Below, piece after piece: positions 24,669 through 30,935 of a DNA stretch of 30,949 nucleotides. The translations under genes and the position numbers were made by a program. The notes beneath the pieces were generated by a model. The model was given only the letters and a program-made list of their open reading frames with translations, made no database searches and was not told the origin of the DNA. Source of the stretch: Megasphaera elsdenii (GTDB lineage Bacteria > Bacillota > Negativicutes > Veillonellales > Megasphaeraceae). Position 1 is the stretch's first letter. The number at the start of each line of letters is the position of its first letter. The stretch is taken from contig NZ_JAJBQV010000025.1 in NCBI RefSeq assembly GCF_020539865.1, positions 1-30,949 of the forward strand, given 5' to 3'.

Positions 24669-25799
24669 TTGCTAAAACGAATGATGGCGCTGACCTGTGT
24701 CCTGGCCTTGACGGCCGGGGCTGCTTGGGCAGATACGCCAGAATTGAAGACTGGGCCGGCTCCTTTTTCGGTCAAAGTGGAAATCAAGCCGACAGTAGCG
24801 CCGCAGGAAGAAACGAAACCAGCCCAGCCAGCCGTAACGGCGGAAAAGGATGCGAAAAGCCAGACGCCCGCCGAGGAAGGACAGCAGGCCAAAGCAGCTG
24901 AATCGGAAAAGAAAATAGGCATCAACTTGGCTAGCCGCATCTTAACCTTATATGAAGGCGATACGAAAATCAAGATGTATCATGTCGGCGTCGGTAAGAC
25001 GTCGACGCCGACGCCGACGGGGTATTATGCCGTCCAATATAAGGAAGTCAATCCGACCTGGGTTGATCCGGATGATACGAGCATCCAAATCAGTTCGGGT
25101 CCAGACAATCCTATTGGCTACCGCTGGATCGGCTTTTACGGTAACTATGGGATCCATGGGACCAATCACCCCGAATCTATCGGTGGCTACGTATCTAATG
25201 GCTGTGTGCGCATGAACGAAGCCGATGTAGAAGATCTTTATCAGTATGTATCCGTCGGAACGCCGGTTACCGTCTACTATGACCGCTTGGTCATCGACGT
25301 CGACCCGGACCATACGGTTTCCTATTACATCTATCCTGACGGCTATGGCTGGCAGTCCCTGAGCATTGCGCAGGTCAAGAAAGCCCTAGCCGGCTATGGC
25401 GTAGAAGATTTTGCGGATTTCCAAGAAATTTCCGATAAGATCAATGCATCCGATGGCAACGTCACATACATTGCCAAAGCCTATGATTTAGTCGTAAACG
25501 GTCATAAACTGGCCAAGCGGGCTTTGGGCAAGAATGGCCAGATTTACCTGCCGTCCGTAGCCGTTGCGACGGCGCTGAAACTGGATTTACAGTGGAATTC
25601 CCAGCAGGGCATCCTGACCAGTCCTTATGGAATCGCTCCAGGATATGTCAAGAGCGATGTCGTCTATATGAATGCTGGCGATGCCTACTCACTGTTCCAT
25701 CTAAAAGGTGAATTGACACCGGACTATGTTTATAATATGTATTCTATCAAAGGCAATAATACCCCGACCGTCGTCATCTCGCCGGGAAGCGGGACGTAA
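24669..25799 (+). CDS. secreted L,D-transpeptidase (YkuD domain) with C-terminal extension
   Basis: 376 residues. The Sec signal peptide has a basic start (LKRMM), a hydrophobic core and AWA cleavage near residue 21. A Pro/Ala/Glu/Lys-rich linker (about 25-80) follows, then a YkuD domain (about 83-210) with His163 (IHGTNHPES) and the nucleophile Cys179 in SNGCVRMN. Such enzymes make 3-3 crosslinks in peptidoglycan or attach proteins to it. The C-terminal 150 residues contain a region like the copper-amine-oxidase N-terminal stalk domain (VNGHKLAKRALGKNGQIYLPSVAVATAL). The start is TTG 24669 with GGGGAG upstream. Its own terminator follows at 25888. Confidence 0.9.
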   Translation: MLKRMMALTCVLALTAGAAWADTPELKTGPAPFSVKVEIKPTVAPQEETKPAQPAVTAEKDAKSQTPAEEGQQAKAAESEKKIGINLASRILTLYEGDTKIKMYHVGVGKTSTPTPTGYYAVQYKEVNPTWVDPDDTSIQISSGPDNPIGYRWIGFYGNYGIHGTNHPESIGGYVSNGCVRMNEADVEDLYQYVSVGTPVTVYYDRLVIDVDPDHTVSYYIYPDGYGWQSLSIAQVKKALAGYGVEDFADFQEISDKINASDGNVTYIAKAYDLVVNGHKLAKRALGKNGQIYLPSVAVATALKLDLQWNSQQGILTSPYGIAPGYVKSDVVYMNAGDAYSLFHLKGELTPDYVYNMYSIKGNNTPTVVISPGSGT

Positions 25800-25832
25800 A
25801 GCAGAGGAAGGTTTCGGCCGTCATGTATAGGC

Positions 25833-25853
25833 GGGCGCCCCACGTGGGCGCCC
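25833..25853. repeat. palindromic intergenic element (GGGCGCCC pair)
   Basis: GGGCGCCC (25833-25840) and GGGCGCCC (25846-25853) flank CACGT, followed by CTACGACGAACG-like sequence up to about 25880. It matches, in the opposite strand sense, the element at 16233-16257. Each lies between a stop codon and a GCTGTC-type terminator. Confidence 0.55.
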
Positions 25854-25887
25854 CTACGACGAACGATGAACGACCTACGATAAACTC

Positions 25888-25923
25888 AAAAAGAGGCTGT
25901 CTTAATGCGACAGCCTCTTTTTT
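25888..25923 (+). terminator. intrinsic terminator of the L,D-transpeptidase gene
   Basis: GAGGCTGTC (25893-25901) pairs with GACAGCCTC (25909-25917) around TTAATGC, then T6. The 15 bases across the loop are identical to the pepD terminator at 8859-8877. Confidence 0.85.
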
Positions 25924-25924
25924 A

Positions 25925-25979
25925 TTGACAAATACTGACATATGTCATATACTGAAATCAAATTAATCGACATATGTCA
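25925..25979 (+). promoter_or_regulatory. promoter with two GACATATGTC operators
   Basis: A consensus -35 TTGACA (25925-25930), a 17-base spacer and TATACT (25948-25953). A perfect 12-base palindrome TGACATATGTCA (25936-25947) fills the spacer. A second copy with one outer mismatch (CGACATATGTCA, 25968-25979) covers about +10. The centres are 32 bases apart, three helical turns, so dimers would bind the same face. This is a strong repressor-type architecture for the gene pair 26036-26748. I could not match it to a known regulator. Confidence 0.8.
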
Positions 25980-25984
25980 AAAAA

Positions 25985-26005
25985 GACGGGCCGCGAGGAC
26001 CCGTC
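25985..26005 (+). other. GC-rich hairpin in the 5' leader of the NifX/NifB-type gene
   Basis: GACGGG (25985-25990) pairs with CCCGTC (26000-26005) around a 9-base loop, following an A6 run. It has no T-run, so it is not a terminator; it may stabilise the transcript. Confidence 0.5.
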
Positions 26006-26035
26006 CGGTTATTGCAGATTGGAGGAGAAATTGTT

Positions 26036-26434
26036 ATGATGAGAGTAGCAGTTACGTATGAAAATGGGAATGTATTCCAGCATTTCGGTCATTCGGCGCA
26101 ATTCAAGATTTATGATGTCGAAGACGGGAATATCGTCAAAGCCGATGTCATCAGCACGAATGGTCAGGGACACGGTGCCTTGGTAGGGTTCCTGCAGGCC
26201 CAGGAAGTCAATGCCGTCATTGCCGGTGGTATTGGCGGCGGGGCAAGACAAGCCTTGGCAGCAGCTTCTATCGATCTCTATGGCGGCGTTACCGGCAGTG
26301 CTGATGACGCCGTTAAAGCGTTGATCAACGGGACGCTGAAATTCAATCCCGACGTAGCTTGCAGCCACCACGACCAGCAGCATGGCCATGGTGAACATCA
26401 CTGTGGCACCCACGGCTGTGGAGGCCATCAGTAA
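26036..26434 (+). CDS. dinitrogenase iron-molybdenum cofactor domain protein (NifX/NifB C-terminal type) with His/Cys-rich tail
   Basis: 132 residues. Residues about 1-105 form the ribonuclease-H-like NifX/NafY/MTH1175 fold: VAVTYENGNVFQHFGHSAQF, then GHGALVGFLQAQEVNAVIAGGIGGGARQAL and LYGGVTGSADDAV. In nitrogen fixers this fold carries FeMo-cofactor precursors; orphan members such as this occur in many anaerobes that do not fix nitrogen and have no settled role. The last 24 residues are dense in His and Cys (HDQQHGHGEHHCGTHGCG), a clear metal-binding tail. ATG 26036 has GGAGGAG 9 bases upstream; ATG 26039 is equally readable. It is driven by the twin-operator promoter and followed by a glutaredoxin-like gene. 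Confidence 0.88.
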   Translation: MMRVAVTYENGNVFQHFGHSAQFKIYDVEDGNIVKADVISTNGQGHGALVGFLQAQEVNAVIAGGIGGGARQALAAASIDLYGGVTGSADDAVKALINGTLKFNPDVACSHHDQQHGHGEHHCGTHGCGGHQ

Positions 26435-26466
26435 TCTGCTTGTTCCCTGGAAAGGAGACGATTCCC

Positions 26467-26748
26467 TTGAAAAATATCACCGCTTTTTATATGAATGGCT
26501 GCCCCTATTGCAAGGGCGCCAAAGAAGCCTTGGCTGAACTGATCGAAGAAAATCCGGCTTACCGCCAGGTAGCCGTCGACTGGTACGAAGAATCGGAACA
26601 CCCCGAAGTCGTACAGGGCCATTCTTACTACTACGTGCCGTCTATGTTCATCGGTACGGAAAAACTCTACGAAGCCCAGCCAGGCCAGTCTTATGACGAC
26701 ATCAAGGCCCATGTCAAAGCGGCCCTGGATGCGGCGCTGAAGGCTTAA
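26467..26748 (+). CDS. glutaredoxin-like thiol-disulfide protein (CPYC)
   Basis: 93 residues of thioredoxin fold: ITAFYMNGCPYCKGAKEAL carries the classical glutaredoxin active site CPYC, and YYVPSMFIG contains the expected cis-proline loop. The start is TTG 26467, about 10 bases after AAGGAG; an earlier frame opening at 26440 would include that site. It probably reduces a disulfide or a metal-bound thiol, possibly in the His/Cys-tailed partner encoded just upstream (32 bases). Its stop overlaps the bioA stop by 4 bases on the opposite strand, with no terminator between. Confidence 0.85.
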   Translation: MKNITAFYMNGCPYCKGAKEALAELIEENPAYRQVAVDWYEESEHPEVVQGHSYYYVPSMFIGTEKLYEAQPGQSYDDIKAHVKAALDAALKA

Positions 26749-28091
26749 TCGCCACCTAAGACGGCATGGACGGCATCCCGGCAGCGGCGGACGGCTTCAT
26801 CCATGGTCTGCTCATCAATGGTGAGGGGCGGATTGAAGTAAATGACGTCGCCAATGGGGCGCAGGACCAGTCCCAAGTCCATGGCTTTGCGGAAGATGTG
26901 CCAGCCGACCCGCTTTTCCGGGTCAAAGGCGCGTTTACTCCGTTTATCTTCAACTAATTCAATCGCATTGATCAGGCCGATGTGGCGGATTTCGCCGACA
27001 TGGCTGTGGCTGCCGAGAGCAGCGTCTAACTTTTCATGAAGGTAGATGCTCTTTTTGGCAGCTTTTTTTAATATGTCGTCGCGCTTCATGATATGCAGGA
27101 CGGCCAGGGCTGCCCGGCAGGCCAAAGGATTGCCGGCGTAGGTGTGACTATGGACAAACGCCTTATGAGTCTTGAAATCGTCGTAGAAGGCCTGGTAAAT
27201 GGCATCTGTCGTAATCGTCAGGGACATGGGAAGGTAGCCACCGGTCAGCCCTTTCGAGGTGCAGAGGATGTCTGGACTGATGCCGGCGTGTTCGATAGCG
27301 AACATCTTGCCAGTCCGGCCAAAGCCGGCTGCGACTTCATCGTCGATGAGCAGGACTCCGTATTCGTCACAGAGATGGCGCAGGCGGTGCAAGTATTTCG
27401 GCGGATAGATACGCATACCGGCAGCACCTTGCAGGATCGGTTCGACAATGAGGGCTGCTGTTTCTTTGCCATAAGTGGCAAAGGCTTTTTCAGCACTAAT
27501 GAAACATTCGCAGTCACACGTTTCTCTTGTCCGCCCATAAGGGCAGCGGTAACAGTCGAGACCGTCGAAGTGGATATTGTTCATCATCATCGGTTTATAG
27601 ATGAGGGCATATAAATCCATACTGCCGACGGATAAGGCGCCGATGGTTTCGCCATGATATGATTCAGACAGACACATGAAGCACTGCCGTTCGGGATGGC
27701 CTGTCTGGTATTGATATTGGAAAGCCATTTTCAGGGCACATTCGACAGAGGATGACCCATTATCTGTAAAGTTAAAATGTTTCAAGCCCTTTGGCAACAA
27801 GGGCAGGAGTTCTTGGCAGAGTTCGATGGCTGGACGATGGGAGAAGTTGGCAAAGATGACGTGTTCCAGATGGTCGAGCTGGTCTTTGATGGCTCCGTTG
27901 ATTTCATCGTTGCAATGGCCGAGGAGATTACACCACCAGGAGCTGATGATGTCGATGTATTCCTTACCGTCTGTGTCGTAAAGATAACACCCTTTACCAT
28001 GATCGATGACAACAGGTGGGAACACTTCGGCATCCTTCATTTGTTGCGCAGGATGCCAGATATATTTTAAATCGGCTTCAAGTAAATTCAT
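26745..28091 (-). CDS. bioA: adenosylmethionine-8-amino-7-oxononanoate aminotransferase
   Basis: 448 residues, class III PLP aminotransferase. IWHPAQQMKD at the N-terminus, SWWCNLLGHC near 51-60 and SYHGETIGALSVG near 144-155 are BioA hallmarks. The PLP lysine is Lys280 in CTSKGLTGGYLP. A Cys cluster (CYRCPYG...CDCEC, residues 180-196) is notable. It makes 7,8-diaminopelargonate using S-adenosylmethionine as amino donor in biotin synthesis. It is third in bioY-bioD-bioA, 15 bases after bioD. bioB and bioF are not in this window. Confidence 0.95.
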   Translation of the reverse strand: MNLLEADLKYIWHPAQQMKDAEVFPPVVIDHGKGCYLYDTDGKEYIDIISSWWCNLLGHCNDEINGAIKDQLDHLEHVIFANFSHRPAIELCQELLPLLPKGLKHFNFTDNGSSSVECALKMAFQYQYQTGHPERQCFMCLSESYHGETIGALSVGSMDLYALIYKPMMMNNIHFDGLDCYRCPYGRTRETCDCECFISAEKAFATYGKETAALIVEPILQGAAGMRIYPPKYLHRLRHLCDEYGVLLIDDEVAAGFGRTGKMFAIEHAGISPDILCTSKGLTGGYLPMSLTITTDAIYQAFYDDFKTHKAFVHSHTYAGNPLACRAALAVLHIMKRDDILKKAAKKSIYLHEKLDAALGSHSHVGEIRHIGLINAIELVEDKRSKRAFDPEKRVGWHIFRKAMDLGLVLRPIGDVIYFNPPLTIDEQTMDEAVRRCRDAVHAVLGGD

Positions 28092-28106
28092 GTAAATCCC
28101 CTTTCT

Positions 28107-28775
28107 TTACTGGTACAATGAAATGAGCGAGTCTGTATCGGCGTAGAGCAGCTTGTCATTGTCGGCGACGACGGTCAAGACCGGCTTTTGGCTCAGCTTT
28201 TCAATCATGCGGATGTTGTCTTTTTCCATGGGGCTGCCCGTATAGTGGTTGACGATAAAACCTTGGACGGGCAGGCCTTTTTCTTTCATATAGAAGGCTG
28301 TCAGAACAGCTCCATTGATAGTTCCCAAGCCGGCCGGACAGACGATGAGCGACGGCAACTGGAGCCAGGAGATGACATTTTCTAACTGGAAGAAAGCCTG
28401 ATCGTCGTCGCGGAGAGGACAGATGATGCCGCCGCTGCCTTCGACGGTGACGTAGGGATAAGCCGTTGTGACGCGTTGCCAGTCTTGAAGGATGACGTCC
28501 TTTTCGATGGGCTTTTCTTCCCAGCGCGCTGCCAGATGGGGCGAGACAGCGTGGTCATAAAGATAAGACAAGAGCAAATCCGGCGATTCGCCAATGCCGG
28601 CAATTTTGTTTACATAGCCGGCGTCGCTAGTGGTGATAGACCGGGCGCCGCTGATGGCCGCCTTATAATAACTGACGTCATAGCCGTGCTGACGCAATGT
28701 CTTGATGAGCAGGGCTGTGACATAGGTCTTGCCGATGTCTGTCCCTGTTCCTGTAATAAATAATCCTTTACTCAT
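28107..28775 (-). CDS. bioD: dethiobiotin synthetase
   Basis: 222 residues with the BioD P-loop at the N-terminus (FITGTGTDIGKTYVT), YYKAAISGA in place of the usual KPVxSG, and VTVEGSGGIICPL near residue 115, a Mg/ATP-site motif. It closes the ureido ring of diaminopelargonate using CO2 and ATP. ATG 28775 follows AAAGGAG. It is in the middle of the bio operon, 16 bases after bioY. Confidence 0.95.
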   Translation of the reverse strand: MSKGLFITGTGTDIGKTYVTALLIKTLRQHGYDVSYYKAAISGARSITTSDAGYVNKIAGIGESPDLLLSYLYDHAVSPHLAARWEEKPIEKDVILQDWQRVTTAYPYVTVEGSGGIICPLRDDDQAFFQLENVISWLQLPSLIVCPAGLGTINGAVLTAFYMKEKGLPVQGFIVNHYTGSPMEKDNIRMIEKLSQKPVLTVVADNDKLLYADTDSLISLYQ

Positions 28776-28791
28776 CGTAATAAACTCCTTT

Positions 28792-29346
28792 CTAAAGGGA
28801 AATGGTCCGTTCTATCCGGCGTGTTAAAAATGCTGCGACAATGCATAAGAATATATCGCCAGGGATAGGAAGGACAAAACAATACACGAAAAGTGTCCAT
28901 AAGCTGATAGGGGTGCCTAAGTAAACATTGTTTATCAGAGACAAGTAGATCATGCCGAAAGCATAGACAATAGCCAGGCCAGCGAAATTTGCAGCTAAAA
29001 GCCGGCGCAGGGAAGGAAGTTTCGTCTGATGGGCGATATATCCTGTTAAGGCGGCTCCGCCGATGAATCCGATGAGGTACCCAAAAGTTGGCTGAAATAC
29101 ATAGGAAGGTCCGCCGCCGGATGTAAAGACGGGAAGGCCGACTAGACCTAAACAAACGTAAACGGCAACGGAAGCGGCACCACGACGGCTGCCTAATAAC
29201 AGACCGGCTAAGGTGGTGAACAATAACTGTAAGGTAAAAGGACAAAAAGGAACGGGAATACGGATAAAAGCACCAATGGCAATGAGGGCTGTGAATAAGG
29301 AAAATAAGACGAGATCCCGCGTTTTTGAGGCTCGGGGAAAAAACAT
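28792..29346 (-). CDS. bioY: biotin transporter BioY (ECF substrate-binding component)
   Basis: 184 residues with six membrane segments. IPVPFCPFTLQLLFTTLAGLLLG and the loop GLVGLPVFTSGGGPSYVFQPTFGYLIGF are BioY signatures for biotin binding. It needs an ATPase/EcfT module encoded elsewhere for efficient uptake. ATG 29346 follows AAAGGAG at proper spacing; an upstream extension of the frame crosses the promoter and operator and is rejected. It is first in the operon, so uptake and synthesis share BirA control. Confidence 0.95.
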   Translation of the reverse strand: MFFPRASKTRDLVLFSLFTALIAIGAFIRIPVPFCPFTLQLLFTTLAGLLLGSRRGAASVAVYVCLGLVGLPVFTSGGGPSYVFQPTFGYLIGFIGGAALTGYIAHQTKLPSLRRLLAANFAGLAIVYAFGMIYLSLINNVYLGTPISLWTLFVYCFVLPIPGDIFLCIVAAFLTRRIERTISL

Positions 29347-29364
29347 TGAATCACTCCTTTGTGT

Positions 29365-29400
29365 ATTATCAACTAAAATATGGAATAAAAAGTTGACGAT
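29365..29400 (-). promoter_or_regulatory. BirA operator 1
   Basis: ATTATCAACT (29365-29374), 16 bases, AGTTGACGAT (29391-29400): inverted half-sites close to the known Firmicute BirA operator (TTGTCAAC and its complement about 15 bases apart). It covers the predicted transcription start of bioY, as expected for biotin-dependent repression. No birA gene is in the window. Confidence 0.85.
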
Positions 29401-29407
29401 AGTTAGG

Positions 29408-29436
29408 ATTATATCGGATAACCCGCCTATTGTCAA
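29408..29436 (-). promoter_or_regulatory. promoter of bioY-bioD-bioA
   Basis: On the minus strand a consensus TTGACA (29431-29436), 17 bases and a consensus TATAAT (29408-29413): a full-consensus promoter, likely strong unless repressed. Confidence 0.85.
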
Positions 29437-29465
29437 TTTAATATTTTGATAATTTGGTTGACAAT
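29429..29465. promoter_or_regulatory. second BirA-like inverted repeat
   Basis: ATTGTCAATT (29429-29438) and GGTTGACAAT (29456-29465) are separated by 17 bases; the outer 8 bases are perfectly inverted. It overlaps the -35 box of the bioY promoter. Its half-sites match BirA sites but the spacing is one base longer than in operator 1. Confidence 0.55.
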
Positions 29466-29519
29466 AAGTGGATGCGAAAGATGACCCATTGACAAAAGAA
29501 AAAGAATTGATTAAGCTAT

Positions 29520-29553
29520 AAATACAAAATATGTATAAAGTTATTTTGTATTT
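29520..29553. promoter_or_regulatory. 11-bp inverted repeat upstream of ilvE
   Basis: AAATACAAAAT (29520-29530) and ATTTTGTATTT (29543-29553) are perfect complements around a 12-base centre containing TGTATAAAG, a possible extended -10. It could be an operator over the ilvE promoter or a leader hairpin. A TTGACA lies at 29489-29494 but pairs poorly with any -10. Confidence 0.45.
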
Positions 29554-29577
29554 TAAAAAAGAAATGGAGGAGTTTAT

Positions 29578-30603
29578 ATGTCCAATGTTAATATTGACTG
29601 GGCTAAATTAGGTTTTGAATACCAGCCGATTGCTAAACGCTACGTTGCCAACTATAAAGATGGAAAATGGGGTAAAGGCGGTTTGACTGACGATCCTAAC
29701 GTCGTTATTAATGAATGTGCTGGTATCCTCCAGTACTGCCAGGAAGTTTTTGAAGGGTTAAAGGCTTATAAAACGAGAGATGGCCGTACGGTTACTTTCC
29801 GCCCGGATCAGAATGCAAAACGCATGATTGATTCTGCAAAACGCTTGGAAATGCCGGTTGTTTCGGAAGAAATGTTCATGGAAGCCGTTGACGAAGTCGT
29901 CCGTGCCAACAAGGATTATATTCCTCCTTTTGAAAGCGGCGGTGCTCTTTACCTCCGTCCGTATCTTTTTGCTAGCGGCCCGGTCATCGGCGTTAAACCG
30001 TCTGATGAATACCAGTTCCGCCTTTTCGGTACGCCTGTCGGTTCTTACTTTAAGAACGGCGTAAAACCGATTACGATCTGCATTTCTGATTTCGACCGTG
30101 CAGCACCGCGTGGTACAGGCCATATCAAAGCTGGTTTGAACTATGCCATGAGCCTTCATGCTTATATTACAGCTCATCAGAACGGTTTTGATGAAAACAT
30201 GTTCCTTGATCCGGCAACACGGACTTATGTCGAAGAAACAGGCGGCGCTAACTTCCTTTTCGTCAAAAAAGATGGTACGCTTGTAACTCCGAAATCGGAT
30301 TCCATTCTGCCTTCCATTACACGTCGTTCCTTGATTACCATTGCTACGGATATGTTAGGTATGAAAGTTGAACACCGTCCGGTTAAATTCTCTGAAGTCA
30401 GTGAATTTGCTGAAGCTGGCCTCTGCGGCACAGCTGCTGTTATTTGCCCGGTTGGCAAGATTGTGGACCATGGCAAAGAAATCTGCATCCCCAGCGGTAT
30501 GGATGAAATGGGTCCTGTCCTGACAAAACTTTACAAGACGTTGCGCGGTATCCAGATGTGCGAAATCGAAGGACCTGAAGGCTGGATTCACGAAGTAAAA
30601 TAA
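29578..30603 (+). CDS. ilvE: branched-chain amino acid aminotransferase
   Basis: 341 residues, fold-type IV PLP enzyme of the longer BCAT form. EVFEGLKAYKTRDGRTVTFRP lies near residue 58, LYLRPYLFASG near 125, the PLP lysine Lys184 in GHIKAGLNYA, and EETGGANFLFV plus GLCGTAAVICPVG near the C-terminus. It transfers amino groups between glutamate and Leu, Ile or Val. ATG 29578 follows GGAGGAG. In Megasphaera-type anaerobes this activity also feeds branched-chain acid production from amino acids (general knowledge, not seen here). It is monocistronic, ending in a family terminator. Confidence 0.95.
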   Translation: MSNVNIDWAKLGFEYQPIAKRYVANYKDGKWGKGGLTDDPNVVINECAGILQYCQEVFEGLKAYKTRDGRTVTFRPDQNAKRMIDSAKRLEMPVVSEEMFMEAVDEVVRANKDYIPPFESGGALYLRPYLFASGPVIGVKPSDEYQFRLFGTPVGSYFKNGVKPITICISDFDRAAPRGTGHIKAGLNYAMSLHAYITAHQNGFDENMFLDPATRTYVEETGGANFLFVKKDGTLVTPKSDSILPSITRRSLITIATDMLGMKVEHRPVKFSEVSEFAEAGLCGTAAVICPVGKIVDHGKEICIPSGMDEMGPVLTKLYKTLRGIQMCEIEGPEGWIHEVK

Positions 30604-30617
30604 GTGCAGCTTTTATA

Positions 30618-30640
30618 GAGGCTCGCACGTGGTGAACCCG
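30618..30640. repeat. degenerate copy of the palindromic intergenic element
   Basis: GAGGCTCGCACGTGGTGAAC (from 30619) with CCCGCC and GGGTATATG after it aligns with GGGGCTCGCACATGGCGAGC at 16236 and CAGGATATG following there. It lies between ilvE and its terminator. The stem has decayed (GTGAACC in place of GCGAGCC). Confidence 0.5.
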
Positions 30641-30687
30641 CCGGGTATATGCAAAGCGCCCATGGGCCGAATTTGTGTGAACTACAG

Positions 30688-30725
30688 AAAAAATAGGCTG
30701 TCGCATTAGCGACAGCCTATTTTTT
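30688..30725 (+). terminator. intrinsic terminator of ilvE
   Basis: TAGGCTGTCGC (30694-30704) pairs perfectly with GCGACAGCCTA (30709-30719) around ATTA, with A6 before and T6 after. It is a member of the recurrent family. Confidence 0.9.
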
Positions 30726-30732
30726 ATCTTTT

Positions 30733-30776
30733 CCCGCCAGAAGACTCTCACCTCTTAGGTGGGGGATGAATGGCGG
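30733..30776 (+). other. nested hairpin next to the tnpB remnant (IS605-type end or guide-RNA remnant)
   Basis: CTCTCACCT / AGGTGGGGG (30745-30765) forms an inner hairpin with loop CTT, enclosed by CCGCC (30734-30738) and GGCGG (30772-30776). IS200/IS605-group elements end in such hairpins, and their TnpB guide RNA scaffolds lie at the same end. The association is inferred from the adjacent tnpB fragment. Confidence 0.4.
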
Positions 30777-30935
30777 TGCTTGAGTGGGTTCAATGCCCGT
30801 AAAAAGCACAAAAACTCTGTAACCAAGGAAAACGAAAACTACGGTCTGTTGCAGGCTGGCGTGTCTCAGCAGATATTGAAGGTTGCTGACCGCACAAGCA
30901 AGTTGCTTGGATTTAGACGATATTCCTGTCTATAA
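30759..30935 (+). pseudogene. tnpB (IS200/IS605-group OrfB) N-terminal fragment
   Basis: A frame from GTG 30759 to TAA 30935 gives about 58 codons. The middle, FNARKKHKNSVTKENENY followed by GLLQAGVSQQILKVADRT, resembles the N-terminal helical region of TnpB proteins (the consensus continues as SFF...). After ADRT the sequence leaves the family and stops, and the true N-terminus is missing. No Shine-Dalgarno precedes it. It is a decayed piece of an insertion element; the rest may lie beyond the window or be lost. Confidence 0.65.

Noticed and set aside
24996..25020. GACGCC tandem repeat
   Set aside because: It encodes the TSTPTPTG stretch normal before the YkuD catalytic region, so it is coding sequence and not an independent repeat.
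26440..26466. Upstream start for the glutaredoxin-like protein at 26440
   Set aside because: The nine extra codons contain the AAGGAG ribosome binding site of TTG 26467 and are not part of the thioredoxin fold.
29347..29436. 30-residue N-terminal extension of BioY
   Set aside because: The extension is translated from the promoter and BirA operator, while ATG 29346 has a proper ribosome binding site and matches the family start.
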